Source: Prostheceraeus crozeri (lineage: Eukaryota; Platyhelminthes; Polycladida; Euryleptidae). From it: DNA of 64,000 bases. The stretch lies in assembly GCA_907163375.1 (NCBI GenBank), contig CAJQUW010011583.1, positions 28,364-92,363 of the forward strand, read 5' to 3'. A program made the translations under genes and the position numbers. The notes below the pieces were generated by a model. That model was not told the origin of the DNA. It searched no databases and worked only from the letters and a program-made list of their open reading frames with translations. This document shows positions 42,383-54,583 of this stretch, one piece after another. The stretch's first letter is position 1, and each line of letters starts with the position of its first letter.

Positions 42383-42637
42383 TTTTGCTAAATTTCAAGA
42401 GGTCCCTATTTTTGCATTTGGATTTGTTAAATTTCAAGGGGGTCTAATTTAGCTGTTTTTTTATAAATTTCAAGAGGACCCTATTTTGCATTTGGATTTG
42501 CTAAATTTCAAGAGGTCCCTATTTTTGCATTTGGATTTGTTAAATTTCAAGGGGGTCTAATTTAGCTGTTTTTTTTTATAAATTTCAAGAGGACCCTATT
42601 TTGCATTTGGTTTTGCTAAATTTCAAGAGGTGCCTAT
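42383..42637. repeat. Minisatellite, about 39-bp unit (unit 2)
   Basis: Same repeat as at 17,423-17,602 but with more copies (about six to seven), so the array changed in length after duplication. Confidence 0.85.
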
Positions 42638-43381
42638 TTTAGCATTTTGGAGCTGATTTTGCAGGTAGGGTAGTTAATTTTGGGCATTTTGGGGCTGATT
42701 TTGCAGGTATGTTAATTTTGAATTTTTTCAAATTATTGGGTGTTTTGGGACGGCCTATATAATATTACTCCGCTGAATTGAGATCTGAGATCGGTTTTCC
42801 TAAAACTTATCTAATATAAAAAATCCACAGAATCCATTGAACCAAATAGGCCCACACTTATTCATATCGAAAATACATTTTTATACTCTAAAAGCTGTTT
42901 AATAACCAAAATATTACATGTACTTCGAAAAGGAGATAGGTAGAAGAAAGATGACACCGGATTTGAATTCAGCGTAATCATTTTACCCAGAAACAAGTGT
43001 AATATTGAAGGCTTGAGTGAATCTTTCTACTGACACTTTCAACCTAGCAATACCAGCATACCAGTTCTACCACGTAAAGCAAAAAATATACCGGTGCGTG
43101 AAAGTAGACCTCATATCCAAATTCAGAGTCCCAATTTACCCCAAGAACAGAGGTTTCCAGGAATGTACCTCATTATTTGTAAAGATTAGTTACTTTATGA
43201 CACGTACACATATTACTTTTCATGTGAAATCATATTTTCATGTACACTTCACTTTTCATACTAAATGAAATTTCGAGTCGGAATCCCGCAGTCCTATCGT
43301 GAAGTGCAACGAGTCATTACAAGAAAAACAAGAATATGGAGAAGATCAGTCTTCTGTATTGACGGATAAAGGAGTTAATGA

Positions 43382-45840
43382 TCATTTTCCAATGCGGAGG
43401 ACAGTCCTCCTGCCTCCACCGACAATGAAAACGTCCTCGTACCGATTGTACATCTTGTATGACGGATTAGCCTGTTCGAATGAGAACTCATTTCCAGCCT
43501 TGTCAACAAACGGTTCGGTCATAAAGTCACTGGCCGCTTTATCGCCGGGTTTGGTCGTAGCGCGTCCCACAACTTCTCCTCCGACATTCCCTAACTCTTG
43601 CCACATCCGTCCGATATTCGAAATCTTCAAAATCTCTTCCACGATTCCAATCAGCTTGCTGGCAGGAACCATTCCAGGATGGACAGGAATCCTACCCAGT
43701 TTTGCGTAATGAGCCCCCCAAGAGTGTACCCCGATCTCTTGTATCCTGCTGTCCGTTGATGTGACGATGTAGTCTCTGTTAAAATAGATAACATAGAGCT
43801 CCACACCATCTGCAAGACAATCAGCGGAAATCAATGAAAGCAAAACATTGGAGATGACCTTAAAATTCAAGAATTATTCTTCATCTGCAGCCGGTCCGCT
43901 GATTGTATGAGGATGGATCTGTCCTCAATCCAAAGTGTGACGAACAAATTATTAACTTTAGATGAAAATTATTAATACTCTGACTTGGAAGGTCCGCACA
44001 CGAGACAAACTCAATTATTCTTACAAGTGTTTATCAATCAGAGATCGATCAGGAGATTCCTCAGGCCTCACTCTGAGAAAGGTTGATGCTAAAATTTGAT
44101 TTCGGTAATTTCTTTGTTCTATAATCTCAGCAGCCTTTTCAGATTGTTGCTACAACTCTCTCATTCCATCTCATGCGTTCTATTCGCTGACAGTTCTATT
44201 CGAGGACGGGTTGTATTCGTGAGTGGGTTGCAGTTTCACGGCAATCACCTAGAAGGTATTACTGGTATTCAATATCAAGTTGATTCTTACATAACCACAA
44301 GAATCAATGTAGCAACTTAATACAAATTCAGTAATATTGAAGCATCTGGCATGCATGCGTCAATAATTTGGTTTTCTGTAAAATCAGGCTGCATTATTAC
44401 TTGAGTAGGAAGTCCCATTTAATTCACGCATTGGGCATAGTTTCTATAAATAAAGTAAATGTTCCTTTCATGATTTTCCATTGTGATGTTTACATCTCTG
44501 ACTCCAGAAACACCGCTAAATAACGGAAGATCATTGCCTCGAAGCATTTTGAACCACACTGTACTGTGACTCCTCAAATGAGATGCACGGAAGATTTTAA
44601 ACGACTTCAGAACAGTATTTCAATACTGTAATCGTATGAATCGGGCTTGTGGAGTCTGTGAAGTCAGACCCGATCAGAGAAGAAATCATCAAAGACTGAT
44701 GAGCCATGACAATTTGAGAATTTATTATTGCATGTTATTCCATGTTCTACAACAGAGTCCTCCATCTTTATCATACTATGAATTGATGAGTATGAGATCT
44801 TCGCAGCTGTTTTTAGGATCTAACACAGCAGAAACTATGGCTCTGTACAGGCCTATTTCTGTTAGTGATGAACAAATCTGAAAAAATGGACAAATGTAAA
44901 GGTACTGCTGCAAGGAATAAATCAATTTCATTACAATTATCTGTCTGAGGATAAATGGTGACAGCAAGCATCGTAAATACACCTTTTAGTACAAATGAGG
45001 CAGTGCTAAATGTTGAAATATATATAAAAACCATGTGATTGTATGTGTTTACTAAGACGGCTGAAAGACACTCTAATGATTAGTTATATCGATCTGCTGC
45101 ACGTGAACATCATTGTTTTACTAGAAATCAACTTTCACAATGTTTTGATGCTGATCTTTTAGCATGGAGACTAAAATATGTAAAAGGGGTCCACTGGACC
45201 CCCTCAGGACTCAGGGTGTGAAAAATCTCAGGTCTTTGGGGGCTGAATCAGATAGAGGAGTTTACCCTCGGACTTCAAGAAAGTAGATTTGCTTTATACT
45301 GTTAAAGTATTCGAAACAAGTGTTTTACGCAAAATTACGCTGTAGATATGAAAATTGTCCAACGTAATGTGTTGAATTTGCATATATTTCCGATTTCTTT
45401 GACGTTCCAATGTTTCCCAAAGTTGCACTTGTGCTCTAGCCCGCCGCACATGCAAATTTCCATGTATTGTCTGTGCTCCACAGCCGTGATAGATTTCTGG
45501 TAATATTAATACTTAGTAGCATTGATTATAATACTGTAATAATGATAATAATAATGCTTTTTTCAGTGCAAAGAGTGGTGCATATAGAGTTCGTATTCGG
45601 TTTATAATAATTTTGAATAATATCCATCTGAATCGAGCTTAGTTTTACAACTGTTTTCAGCAAACATGCCTTCGAATTCATCTAATTAATCCTTCCATAG
45701 ATGGCTATCATTCGGATACTATGAACAACTGAAATCAAAAACTCGTAAACAAGATCGAAAGAATACATACCACCTTGCACTGGCAATGCAACAGCACCAG
45801 TGACTGCAATCAGCAGAAGGCAAAATGTTCTCAGCGACAT
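43382..45840 (-). CDS. Secreted cysteine-free protein, hypervariable C-terminal half (unit 2 copy)
   Basis: Same exon structure as the unit 1 gene. Coding exon A is 45771-45841 (signal peptide MSLRTFCLLLIAVTGAVALPV, one Ile-to-Thr change). Coding exon B is 43382-43809, ending GGGRRTVLRIGK. The splice signals and phases are identical. The intron between them is only about 2 kb here because the Penelope pair is absent. The part from DGVELY to GRMWQ is base-for-base identical to unit 1. After it the proteins diverge: for example PSYKMY is followed by NRYED here and by LPQNN in unit 1, and SFEQ replaces SNKQ. The frame is open in both copies. No domain recognised. Confidence 0.68.
43810..45770 (-). 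other. Intron 2 of the secreted-protein gene (unit 2)
   Basis: Non-coding, matching 18,781-19,999 and 23,766-24,498. It preserves the empty site of the Penelope insertion at about 45,030 (AAAAACCATGTG). Confidence 0.55.
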
Positions 45841-45841
45841 A

Positions 45842-48800
45842 CTGCAAGAAACAATTGAAGACATTTTGTTAAGGAATCGAAATGATGGAGAGAAAATGTA
45901 CGTCACACGCGACGCACGTGTATTTCTAAATTACAAAGCATTTGGGATGGTTCATGAATTAGTCTTTGAACTTTATTCATCAACTCTGTTATATGAATGC
46001 AAACCTTCACGTACTGATCAGAATTTCCGCCTTACAGATTAATCAATAGCAAAAACATGACAGAGTAAGCTTATTCAAAGGAAAAACGTGATGAAAAAAG
46101 GATCAGTTGAAGTGGTGTTGTTTTCGCCTAGAGTTTTCATTTTCATTTTCGTTTTTTGAGTTCGTTTTATTCCTATCGTTGCTTTTCGTTTTCGTAATTT
46201 TGATGTTTTTCAGTGGTGCATTCTTCGTGCCTGCGGGGCCATCGACTCAGAGACATCAATATTCTAGTTACCAATATGTATAATACAGAAAAATATCATT
46301 ATTAATTTGCATTCATCTTGCACTGATCATTTTACACATCTTAGACAGTTTTCAAGCCTCAATATCAGGTCAGAAACGCTCAGATGGATGAATTTTGATT
46401 CTTATTGATTTAGATACATTAATAAGATCTCACAATTTGATCTGTGTGAGCATTTTAGTGTCAACAGTCTCTTGACCAGTGTTAATTGCCAATTAACCAA
46501 CGACCAAATGATGGCTATGATCTTCCTTTAATATTTTGCACTTTGTCATTCAAACAGATACCACAAAGGGTTCTTCGGCTTGCAATTTGAAGGTCCTTGT
46601 CCTCGACCTTTTTGAAATTTGCAATGTCAATGTTTTTTCCGTATTTTTCCGAAGGGGCTATACGCTATCTATTCTATTCATTGAATCTACTCATTTGAAT
46701 ATTTGGTTATCTTTTACAACTAAACTGGTTTTGAAATTATTTGATTTTAAAATTTGTCTACTTAAATCAAATAAATAAATATAATGAAACAAATGAGCCA
46801 AAGCAATCTATCATTTCATCAATCTAGACGACAAGTGTTATCTCTCATGTGCTTCTTTAATGAGTGAATTAGGCCTATTGAGACGTTAGTCATAAAAAAA
46901 GTCTAAAAGTAGCAATGAATAATGGATTGTCGTGAACCTATCAACCATATGTGACCGACCGTAAGCCACGTCCTTTTCTTTAGTAATTTCATTGAAAAAG
47001 TTGTTATTGTGTCAATTTTAACTTCTGTGTCAGTGGATTCGGCCTATCACTTAATTAGCAAGGATGTGGATCAGTCTTATAGTTGGGCTAACTTATAGTA
47101 TTTTATCCTGCATTAGATAAGCTTATTTCTGTATGATGCGGATGTGCATCCCTCTACATATGAATGATTTCAATTTAAATAAGTTAGCAGGCCTAGCACC
47201 TTACAACTTTTGATACGTCTAAGTTAAGATAGTTTCCTCAAACGTGAATTTTGAAATGCGCAAGCATGTGAGTAGACAAGATCTCCAAGCACTTGGGTAT
47301 TGATGATATTTATTTTTTAAACACTTTTATCGACGATCTCAAAAATATGCATCTGATAATCAGTCGGGGACATTCTAAATAAGTTTAGTAAGCAGTATAT
47401 TTAGTACCGGTAGGCTACATTGCAATTCTTGTCTGATCGATCAATCTTAATAATTGCTGCCGATAGATTGACCGAGCGGTTTTCGAACGGGGCCGGTCGA
47501 CCAATCGACTTACACCGACACAACCCAACCGGTCGACTGGGCCGATCACCAGTTCCCGGTTCCAACCCTGCTCTAAATAGTGATCTCTGCTCATTGACTA
47601 AGACAAAGTTGAGCTTCTTATAGTTCTGCAATCAGCTGGTAGACATCACTTTCAACTTCAAGAATTTCTTTAAAATTGATTCCCCTTTACACAATTTATA
47701 TATCAATAAAGCCACTAAATTCATTTTAAGAAAGTCAAAACTATTACTTTGTACAATACATTTCATCCACTCTTGTTCAAGTGCAAACACTGGACTGAAT
47801 ACAAACTTTAAAATTGTATGCTTATAGAGTGATTATACTAGATCCAAGAACAAAATTGAGAGCCTGCAAACCCATCAGAGTAAGAGACATGAAACAATTG
47901 AGTAATTAACCTACAGTGTAGATATTAAAAGAAGCAAAAAGGAAGACTTGATAACAACCACGGTAAATAAAGGGTTGATACAAAATCTCTTTGCTGGAAA
48001 AGGTCGGGCTTTTCATGTAAGATAACGAGAGAATCGAGAATCCCTGATGTCCGCCTGTTGTCCATGTGTTACTTAATATTAAAATTGTTGACTGCTGATG
48101 GTCTGGCGTTATTGCAGACTTGCAAATGTCTATTAATGCTACGAGTTTCGGAAGACCTGAAGTGGCTAGCCAACACATTAAGGTGTCCACCCATATCTAC
48201 TACAATTCCAGCAAGTAGCATCACTATCGATTAATAGATTCTCTGGCCACAAACTGTTACATAAATATCACTTTCCTGTCTCACCGACTCATGCCAAAAC
48301 TGTGCTTTGTAGTGTATTTAAAAGTTAAGGAACTATAGTTAGAGTGCATATGAGAGTGCAACTGATTGAAAGGATTCTAGATCCGCTTTCTCTTCTTTGC
48401 TGTTGACTGTGAATCCGGCAAAGTGATTTACTTATCTGCTATCACATGAAGTGCTGCTTTAAATGCGTTTAAATTTGTTATCCGGATAGATATAGATAAT
48501 TCTGCTTGCATGCATCTGTGTAGACCAACCTGGCTACAATAAGAGGCTGAATACAACATAATCATTGATTTGTTAACCGAAACCTGTGTACCATTCTCAT
48601 GGCTCTTGCTTATGGGAACTACTTCATAGAAGTCTTGCGATAAATGAAATTTGAAACCTTGGACTGAAGTTGCAGCAATTTGACAATAATGCTTCATTGA
48701 AAATGACCCAAGAATCACAATTAATGGCAGACAGGGTTGACGTACAGATCTGTAGACACGATTGGAAGGATAATTTTCTGATCGTTTAACCGTTTAACAC

Positions 48801-49738
48801 TTGTGCTACCATGACTGACAATGTTTTGCCACTTACCTTTTGAATCATGCATGACAACTTTTAACAGAAGTATAATCCGATCTTTCACATGCTTGAAGAA
48901 ATTATCATTATACTGCTATTCCACAACCAACCCGTTTACCAAAAGTAAGGATGAATGAATGAATTTGTATATTTATAGTCAGTGAAAGTGAACCGTCACT
49001 GTATAAAGCCGTGCAGTAATAAGGAAAAACGTATAGTAATAGTGTAAAACCTTCAAGTATAAACCGACACAGTGTCATTTTTGTGCCAGTTGCGGTAAAC
49101 AACGTGATCATTTTTCTTAGAGAAAGATCCTTTGTAAAGCTATTGCACCCACAACTGTGCATTTATGAATGATTTACGAGGGGGCGTTTATTAGAAATGA
49201 GTTTTCAGTGCTATTTTTAACATTGTTGCAATTTTCAGAGGGGCCTCAGTTAGAGAGTGGTATTTATTCGAGTTAAAGTAGTTAGAGAGTGCAGGCCTTG
49301 CCTACATGTAAAATATGATTCGCTGCATAGAAAACCAGTTGTAAGTCAAAACTCGAAGTTTTGAAATAATGATACGTGTAATTCTATTAGAAATGAAGAA
49401 ATAGTCTCAAAATTAGTTTTAAATGTTCGAATCATGGCTTCGTAAGTATCCTGTTCATTAAATGTTGTTTAACCGGATGACTTATAAGTATTTGAATTAA
49501 CTCAATATTTCAATGTATCATTATTAAGTATCATATTTTGTCATGTTATCAAGGTGGTGAAATGTTGCCAGTCACAGAAAACAACGCTCGTAAAACATCG
49601 TAGTAGCACAAGTGATGAGCAAGTTTGCTGCTTCCATCTCTGTAAATTTAGTGAGTTTAAAGAGTAAATTTGATAATTAAGAATTTGCCTAAAATCAAAG
49701 AGAGCATAGGGCTGGCAATACAAAGAAAAAACTCTTAC
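45842..49738 (-). other. Intron 1 of the secreted-protein gene (unit 2)
   Basis: Non-coding, matching 24,570-28,437, with the same tRNA-like SINE candidate at 47,465-47,580 (B-box-like GGTTCCAACCC at 47558-47568). Nothing else recognised. Confidence 0.5.
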
Positions 49739-49818
49739 CTGACACAAGTGGTTGTTTTCAACGCTTTCTGAGTACAGCAGAAGTGAACGAAAATTCATTT
49801 TCTGCTGCCGCTTTTATA
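49739..49818 (-). promoter_or_regulatory. TATA promoter and 5' leader exon of the secreted-protein gene (unit 2)
   Basis: TATAAAAG at 49811-49818, then the leader to donor CAG|GTAAGAG (49739/49738). It differs from unit 1 at about three bases; TATA and donor are unchanged. Confidence 0.55.
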
Positions 49819-50429
49819 ATACTTTTCCTTGCGAATTTGAAACTTGTTTTCATTTAGGAGCGCGTCACTGACCAGCTCCCAATATCTCACGATCATTACT
49901 GATATTCGATTCTAATTAAATGATAAGTTAAAAAATACAAAAAATGACGCAGCAACAACTTTATGTGACCTAAAAGTCTGATTATACGATGGCTCTCAAC
50001 ACTATCGGAGCAGAGGTCAACAAAACAAACTGATTATGAAACTCAATTTTCTGAACTGTGATATTCACAGTAATGACAGTTCCTATAGTCAAAGAATAAT
50101 TCAGAAAAGTCAAAATAGTCTTCTGAAGGTACTTCCATTTATTTATTACGAGCCAGAATTTTCGCCTTACGGCTTTGTCAATGGCAGATATAATGAAAAT
50201 CAGGAGGTCATTCCATGTGTTGAGCATTATGAACATGATTCAGTTAAACTGAAGGTGAATGAATAAAAAGGAATCTAAAAACCAAAAAGACTAGCAATTG
50301 CATGCTACTGGTATACATCTAAACGGTAGTACTGATAAAAGTAATAAAGGAAAAGATCACAAAATTGGATATAGACTGCGCATCTGGAAGATTGTCATAT
50401 TGTACTCAAAGAATAACCTTGGCAACCAT

Positions 50430-51640
50430 TCATGAGATGCTGATGGGAGATCTTCCTGAGGCTTCCATTGTTTTCCGTTTGCCTGTGTTTACGAGACCAG
50501 TATGAAGTAGCTCCCATCTGAAATCGATCTGTCCGTTGTGGTCAGAATCTGCATGCATCACTACGTGGCTGGATTTGTTATTAGGATTAAGATGCTCTTG
50601 GATTCTTGTTTTCGCCATGCGTCCTGATTCCCCTATGTAAACTTTACCACATATATTACATATGATTTGGTACACAACTCCTTTAACTTGGCAAACACTT
50701 GAGTGCACGGAGATTCTGCAGCACTTACGGGAGGCATCAGATTCAAGCTTATCCTTGGGAGGGCGAAAATAGTGATTCATAGATTTATTTGCGAAGCGAA
50801 CATAAACCCTATCTTTCAAACCAGTTCGTTTGATGGTGTTCAAAAGCTTCCGGTTAGTTTCTTCTGAAATAAAGGGGCATTTGATAAATATTCGACCAGA
50901 TTTGTCTCCATCTTGCTTAGGATACTTTTCCCTGCGTCTATAATCTCGCAAAACACTGTTCAGGAATGTCGACGGATAGCCATTGTCCTTAAATCTGGAT
51001 AGTACTTTGGTAATGGAATACTCCACGAATTCAGATGTTGATCGAAAAGATGCCCTACGCAGTTCACCAAAAACAATAGCTCTTTTCAAAGATTTAGGAG
51101 TATGACAATTCCATGGATGCATAACACCACTGTGGCATTCTTTGAAATAAATCCTTGATATGAAACTTGAACCTTGCAACTTGACTTCACAATCTAGGTA
51201 TGGCAGGAAATTATCTGAATTGTGTGTAGGTGTCTCCATTGTGAATTGTATACTCTTGTGCATGCGATTCGCTGTTTGAAGAATATCATAATTGTTCATA
51301 TCTGAAGGATAAATAACGAAAATATCGTCTATGTACCGCCTCCAATAAATGTTTCGGTTAGAAAATTCAGATAACATTTTCTGTTCCACATAGTGCATAA
51401 AGATAATGGCTGCTTGTGGTGCTACAGGATTTCCCATTGATAACCCAACACACTAGGAGTAGACAGAATTTCCATGTAGAATTGTGTCCGATGTCAAACA
51501 CAAGCGAAACAACTCCATGAAATCACCAGTGAAAAGTTCCTGAAAAAATTCGCTAGCGTCTTGAAATTCCTCATAGAAGCATTTCATGGCTGAAAATAGT
51601 CCTTGCTCACCATTTGTATCCTCATAAGGAATAGAGAATA
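50430..51640 (-). pseudogene. Penelope-like element remnant, second family (unit 2)
   Basis: Counterpart of 29,075-30,330 with the same reverse transcriptase and GIY-YIG peptides. A small deletion near 50,460 shifts its last residues (KRKTMEAS then an unrelated tail), so the two copies have begun to decay separately. Confidence 0.88.
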
Positions 51641-52896
51641 ATTCAATAAAAATATCGCTTCATGGTAAAACTTTCTCGCAGCAATTATTAGAAATACAGC
51701 ATTGTTGTTTGTTCAGTGAGATAACTGCAATTAACCATTACATTGAAGTCATCTTCAGCTCTCTTTATCAAGTCATTCTTTCCATCCAGAATATCAAAGC
51801 AGAAATTAATTCCCTTTCTATGTATCATCAAATTTGAGATTCTTTTTGAAATTCAATCACCCTTTCAGTGTAGATGGAAATGCATTCGAACGAGGCAATT
51901 TTTACGTTCACTCACTTCCTTGCTCATTTGACGCTTTTCTTTGTTCACTCAGTACATAGTTCATTTGTAATTACGCTAAGCCGCTCACTTCACTAAACAA
52001 ATTCAGCTCGTTCACTTTGTGAGCGTGTATTTTGCAGGGTTGTCGATGCGGTGGTGGACGGAGACGGCCTTTTTCCTCGGAAGTTGGTGAGGCTGTAGGA
52101 AAAGCTGATTTCACAGTTCTGCTTAGGGTTGTGGAGGCGAGGGCGACCTTTTTGCTGGGAGCCGGGTTTCTTGTCTATGTCTGAAACGGGTAAGGAGGTG
52201 GGTCTTGGAAAAGCCAACTCTGCATCGCTGGTTCATGTGGTTCATGGTAATTTGCTTGTCGAATTGCATGTGGACAGGCGTGTCGACATATTGCTCGTAA
52301 GAATGAAGAAACCATTCTTTCTTATTATCTATCAATACTGTTAATGTATGCTATATTTCTACATTCTGTAAATTTGAATACAGCTTGTTAATAGTTGCAT
52401 TTTGATTTGAAGATAGGGACTGGGCCTGAATAGCTACCATTTTATCCGATAGACCTATCAGAAATCATCAGTTGGCCTAGTTCATATCCATTAACATCAT
52501 CACAACTCCCCCATTCAATATGCAGTCAAACATGGAGTAAATCTGAGGTACATGTGTGCAATGAGTAATTGTTTGGATAACTATGAATGATAATCTAATA
52601 TTCAGGTCTGCTCCCATTTTCAACTGAGGATGCTACTCAATATCTGAATGATCTATTTACATTCTGCTTTCAAAAAGCATCATGCATTTTGCTGATTATT
52701 TCTGGTAGACACATTAACATGAAATGTCAGTAACTATGTTAAAAAGTATCATTTAGATAACACCCAACGCAGTAATTAACTTGAATAGTTGATGCCATAC
52801 ATCGTCTACTCTCGCATGGTGCTATCGCCCTTCATTATTTTGCAAAAGGTCAATTTATTGACTTAATATTATCGATCATTATTGTGTCGTCGGGTA
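51641..52896. other. Non-coding interval (unit 2)
   Basis: Counterpart of 30,331-31,625. No gene is recognised. Confidence 0.5.
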
Positions 52897-53219
52897 GCCA
52901 TGTTGTGTGGATAGGTTGGGTCTTGAACAGCGATGCTGTGTGGATCAAATGGGTCCTTGTACAGCCGTGCTGTGTGAAACAGACTGATCCTTTAACAGCC
53001 GTGCTGTGTGGATCAGACGGCTCTTTTAGCAGCGATGCTGTGTGGATCAGATGAGTCCTTGAACAGCCGTTCTGTGTGAATCAGACGGATGTTTGAACAG
53101 CCATTCTATGTGGATCAGACGGCTCTTTGAACAGCCATGCTGTGTGGATCAGATGGGTCCTTGAACAGCCATGCTGTGTGGATCAGACGGGTACTTGAAC
53201 TGTCGTGCTGTGTAGATAC
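52897..53219. repeat. Minisatellite, 32-33-bp unit (unit 2)
   Basis: About ten copies, matching 31,626-31,948 copy for copy, so this array has not changed in number since the duplication. Confidence 0.92.
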
Positions 53220-54583
53220 CCAACACTGTCCTCTATAGGTCATTGCCGGTCGTATCAAGGTCTGGTGGATCTTTGATTTCAGTTTCAGAGAAACTCCTTT
53301 GTCGCAAATAACTCCTGTCACTTGCCTTCAACTCTTCCATCCTGTTTATCTCCGACCGACTTTTGATGTCCTGCTCGCAAGATGATGTTTTGTCTAAGGC
53401 TGAACCGAGATATTTGAACTTCTTAACCGACGGCAGCGGAGTTCCATCCAGTTGGATTTCATCGTCGTTCGCAGCGTTGGAGAGGTATTCACTCTTAGTT
53501 CTGCTAATTCGGAGACCACTACTTTCCAGGGCATTGCTCCACAGGTCTGTTTTGTAAATTGCTGTTGTAGAATTCCCACAAATCACCATATAATCGGCGT
53601 AGAGCACTTCTTTTGGGGAACGTACTGCTCTCCAGATGCCCAGTTGTCACATCTAAGACCAGAAGGAATAGATATGGGCTCAGCGCCGATCCCTGGTGCA
53701 GCCCATCAGAGACATCAAAAGGTGGAGAGACCCGTGTTTGGTTTTCACAATCGTCAGAGTATCTCGATACATGCATCTCTGGCACCCCTTTCCTTCCCAA
53801 AAAGTTGAAGAACAATTCTCGACGAACTGAGTCGCACGCATTCTCTAAGTCCACGAAAACCGCCCTGAACAGCTCGTTTCCCTCCATCAGGTTCTCCGTA
53901 ACCGTACGCATTACAAACAAGGGATCTGTGGTGCTATATCCAGGTCTGAATGCAAACTGATTGTTTCGTACATTCGTGCACATTCTCAGCCTCTTATTGA
54001 TTATTCTCTCCAGGAGTTTGAAACTGTGGCAGAGCAGCTTGATGCCCCGATAATTATAATTGCTGCAAACTCTGTGATCACCTTCGTTTTCTCATCTGTC
54101 TAAATGCAAAAGGCCGTATTTGCAAATAGCAAGGATGCAAAAGCTCCTTTGCCGATGTGTCCTCTAGAACTGTATAGGACAATCTGCAGTAAAACAACTC
54201 TGTGGCAATTGTAGATGAAAATGTTGAATGATGACACTTGGCTATTTCAGCTTTTTCAGTATTGTATATCACTTTTTTAAAAAATAGAAATACCTCTCTT
54301 GAAAAATGGACGTTCTGCACATAAGGCCTTTTCTCGATTCACTGACGATTTCTTGTTCCTGGACTTTGCTATCTTGAAAATCAGCTTCTCTCCTTCTTTC
54401 GACTCCAATTTCTCATACATTTCTTTCCATGCTGCTCTCTTTGCTTTGGCTACCGTCTATTTGAAGTGTTTCTTGGCCTGTTTGTAAATCTCTCTGTCCA
54501 CTTCAAGGTTGGAGGTTTTCCATTTTTTTGAAGCCAAGCCTCTCAGCTTTCAAGGCACCTTGAATCTCGCTCGTCCACCACGA
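53220..54583 (-). pseudogene. RTE-like LINE, reverse transcriptase half (unit 2)
   Basis: Same decayed reverse transcriptase as 31,949-33,310 (FAFRPGYSTTDPLFVMRTV, FVDLENACDSVRRELFF, LYADYMVICGNS). Confidence 0.85.
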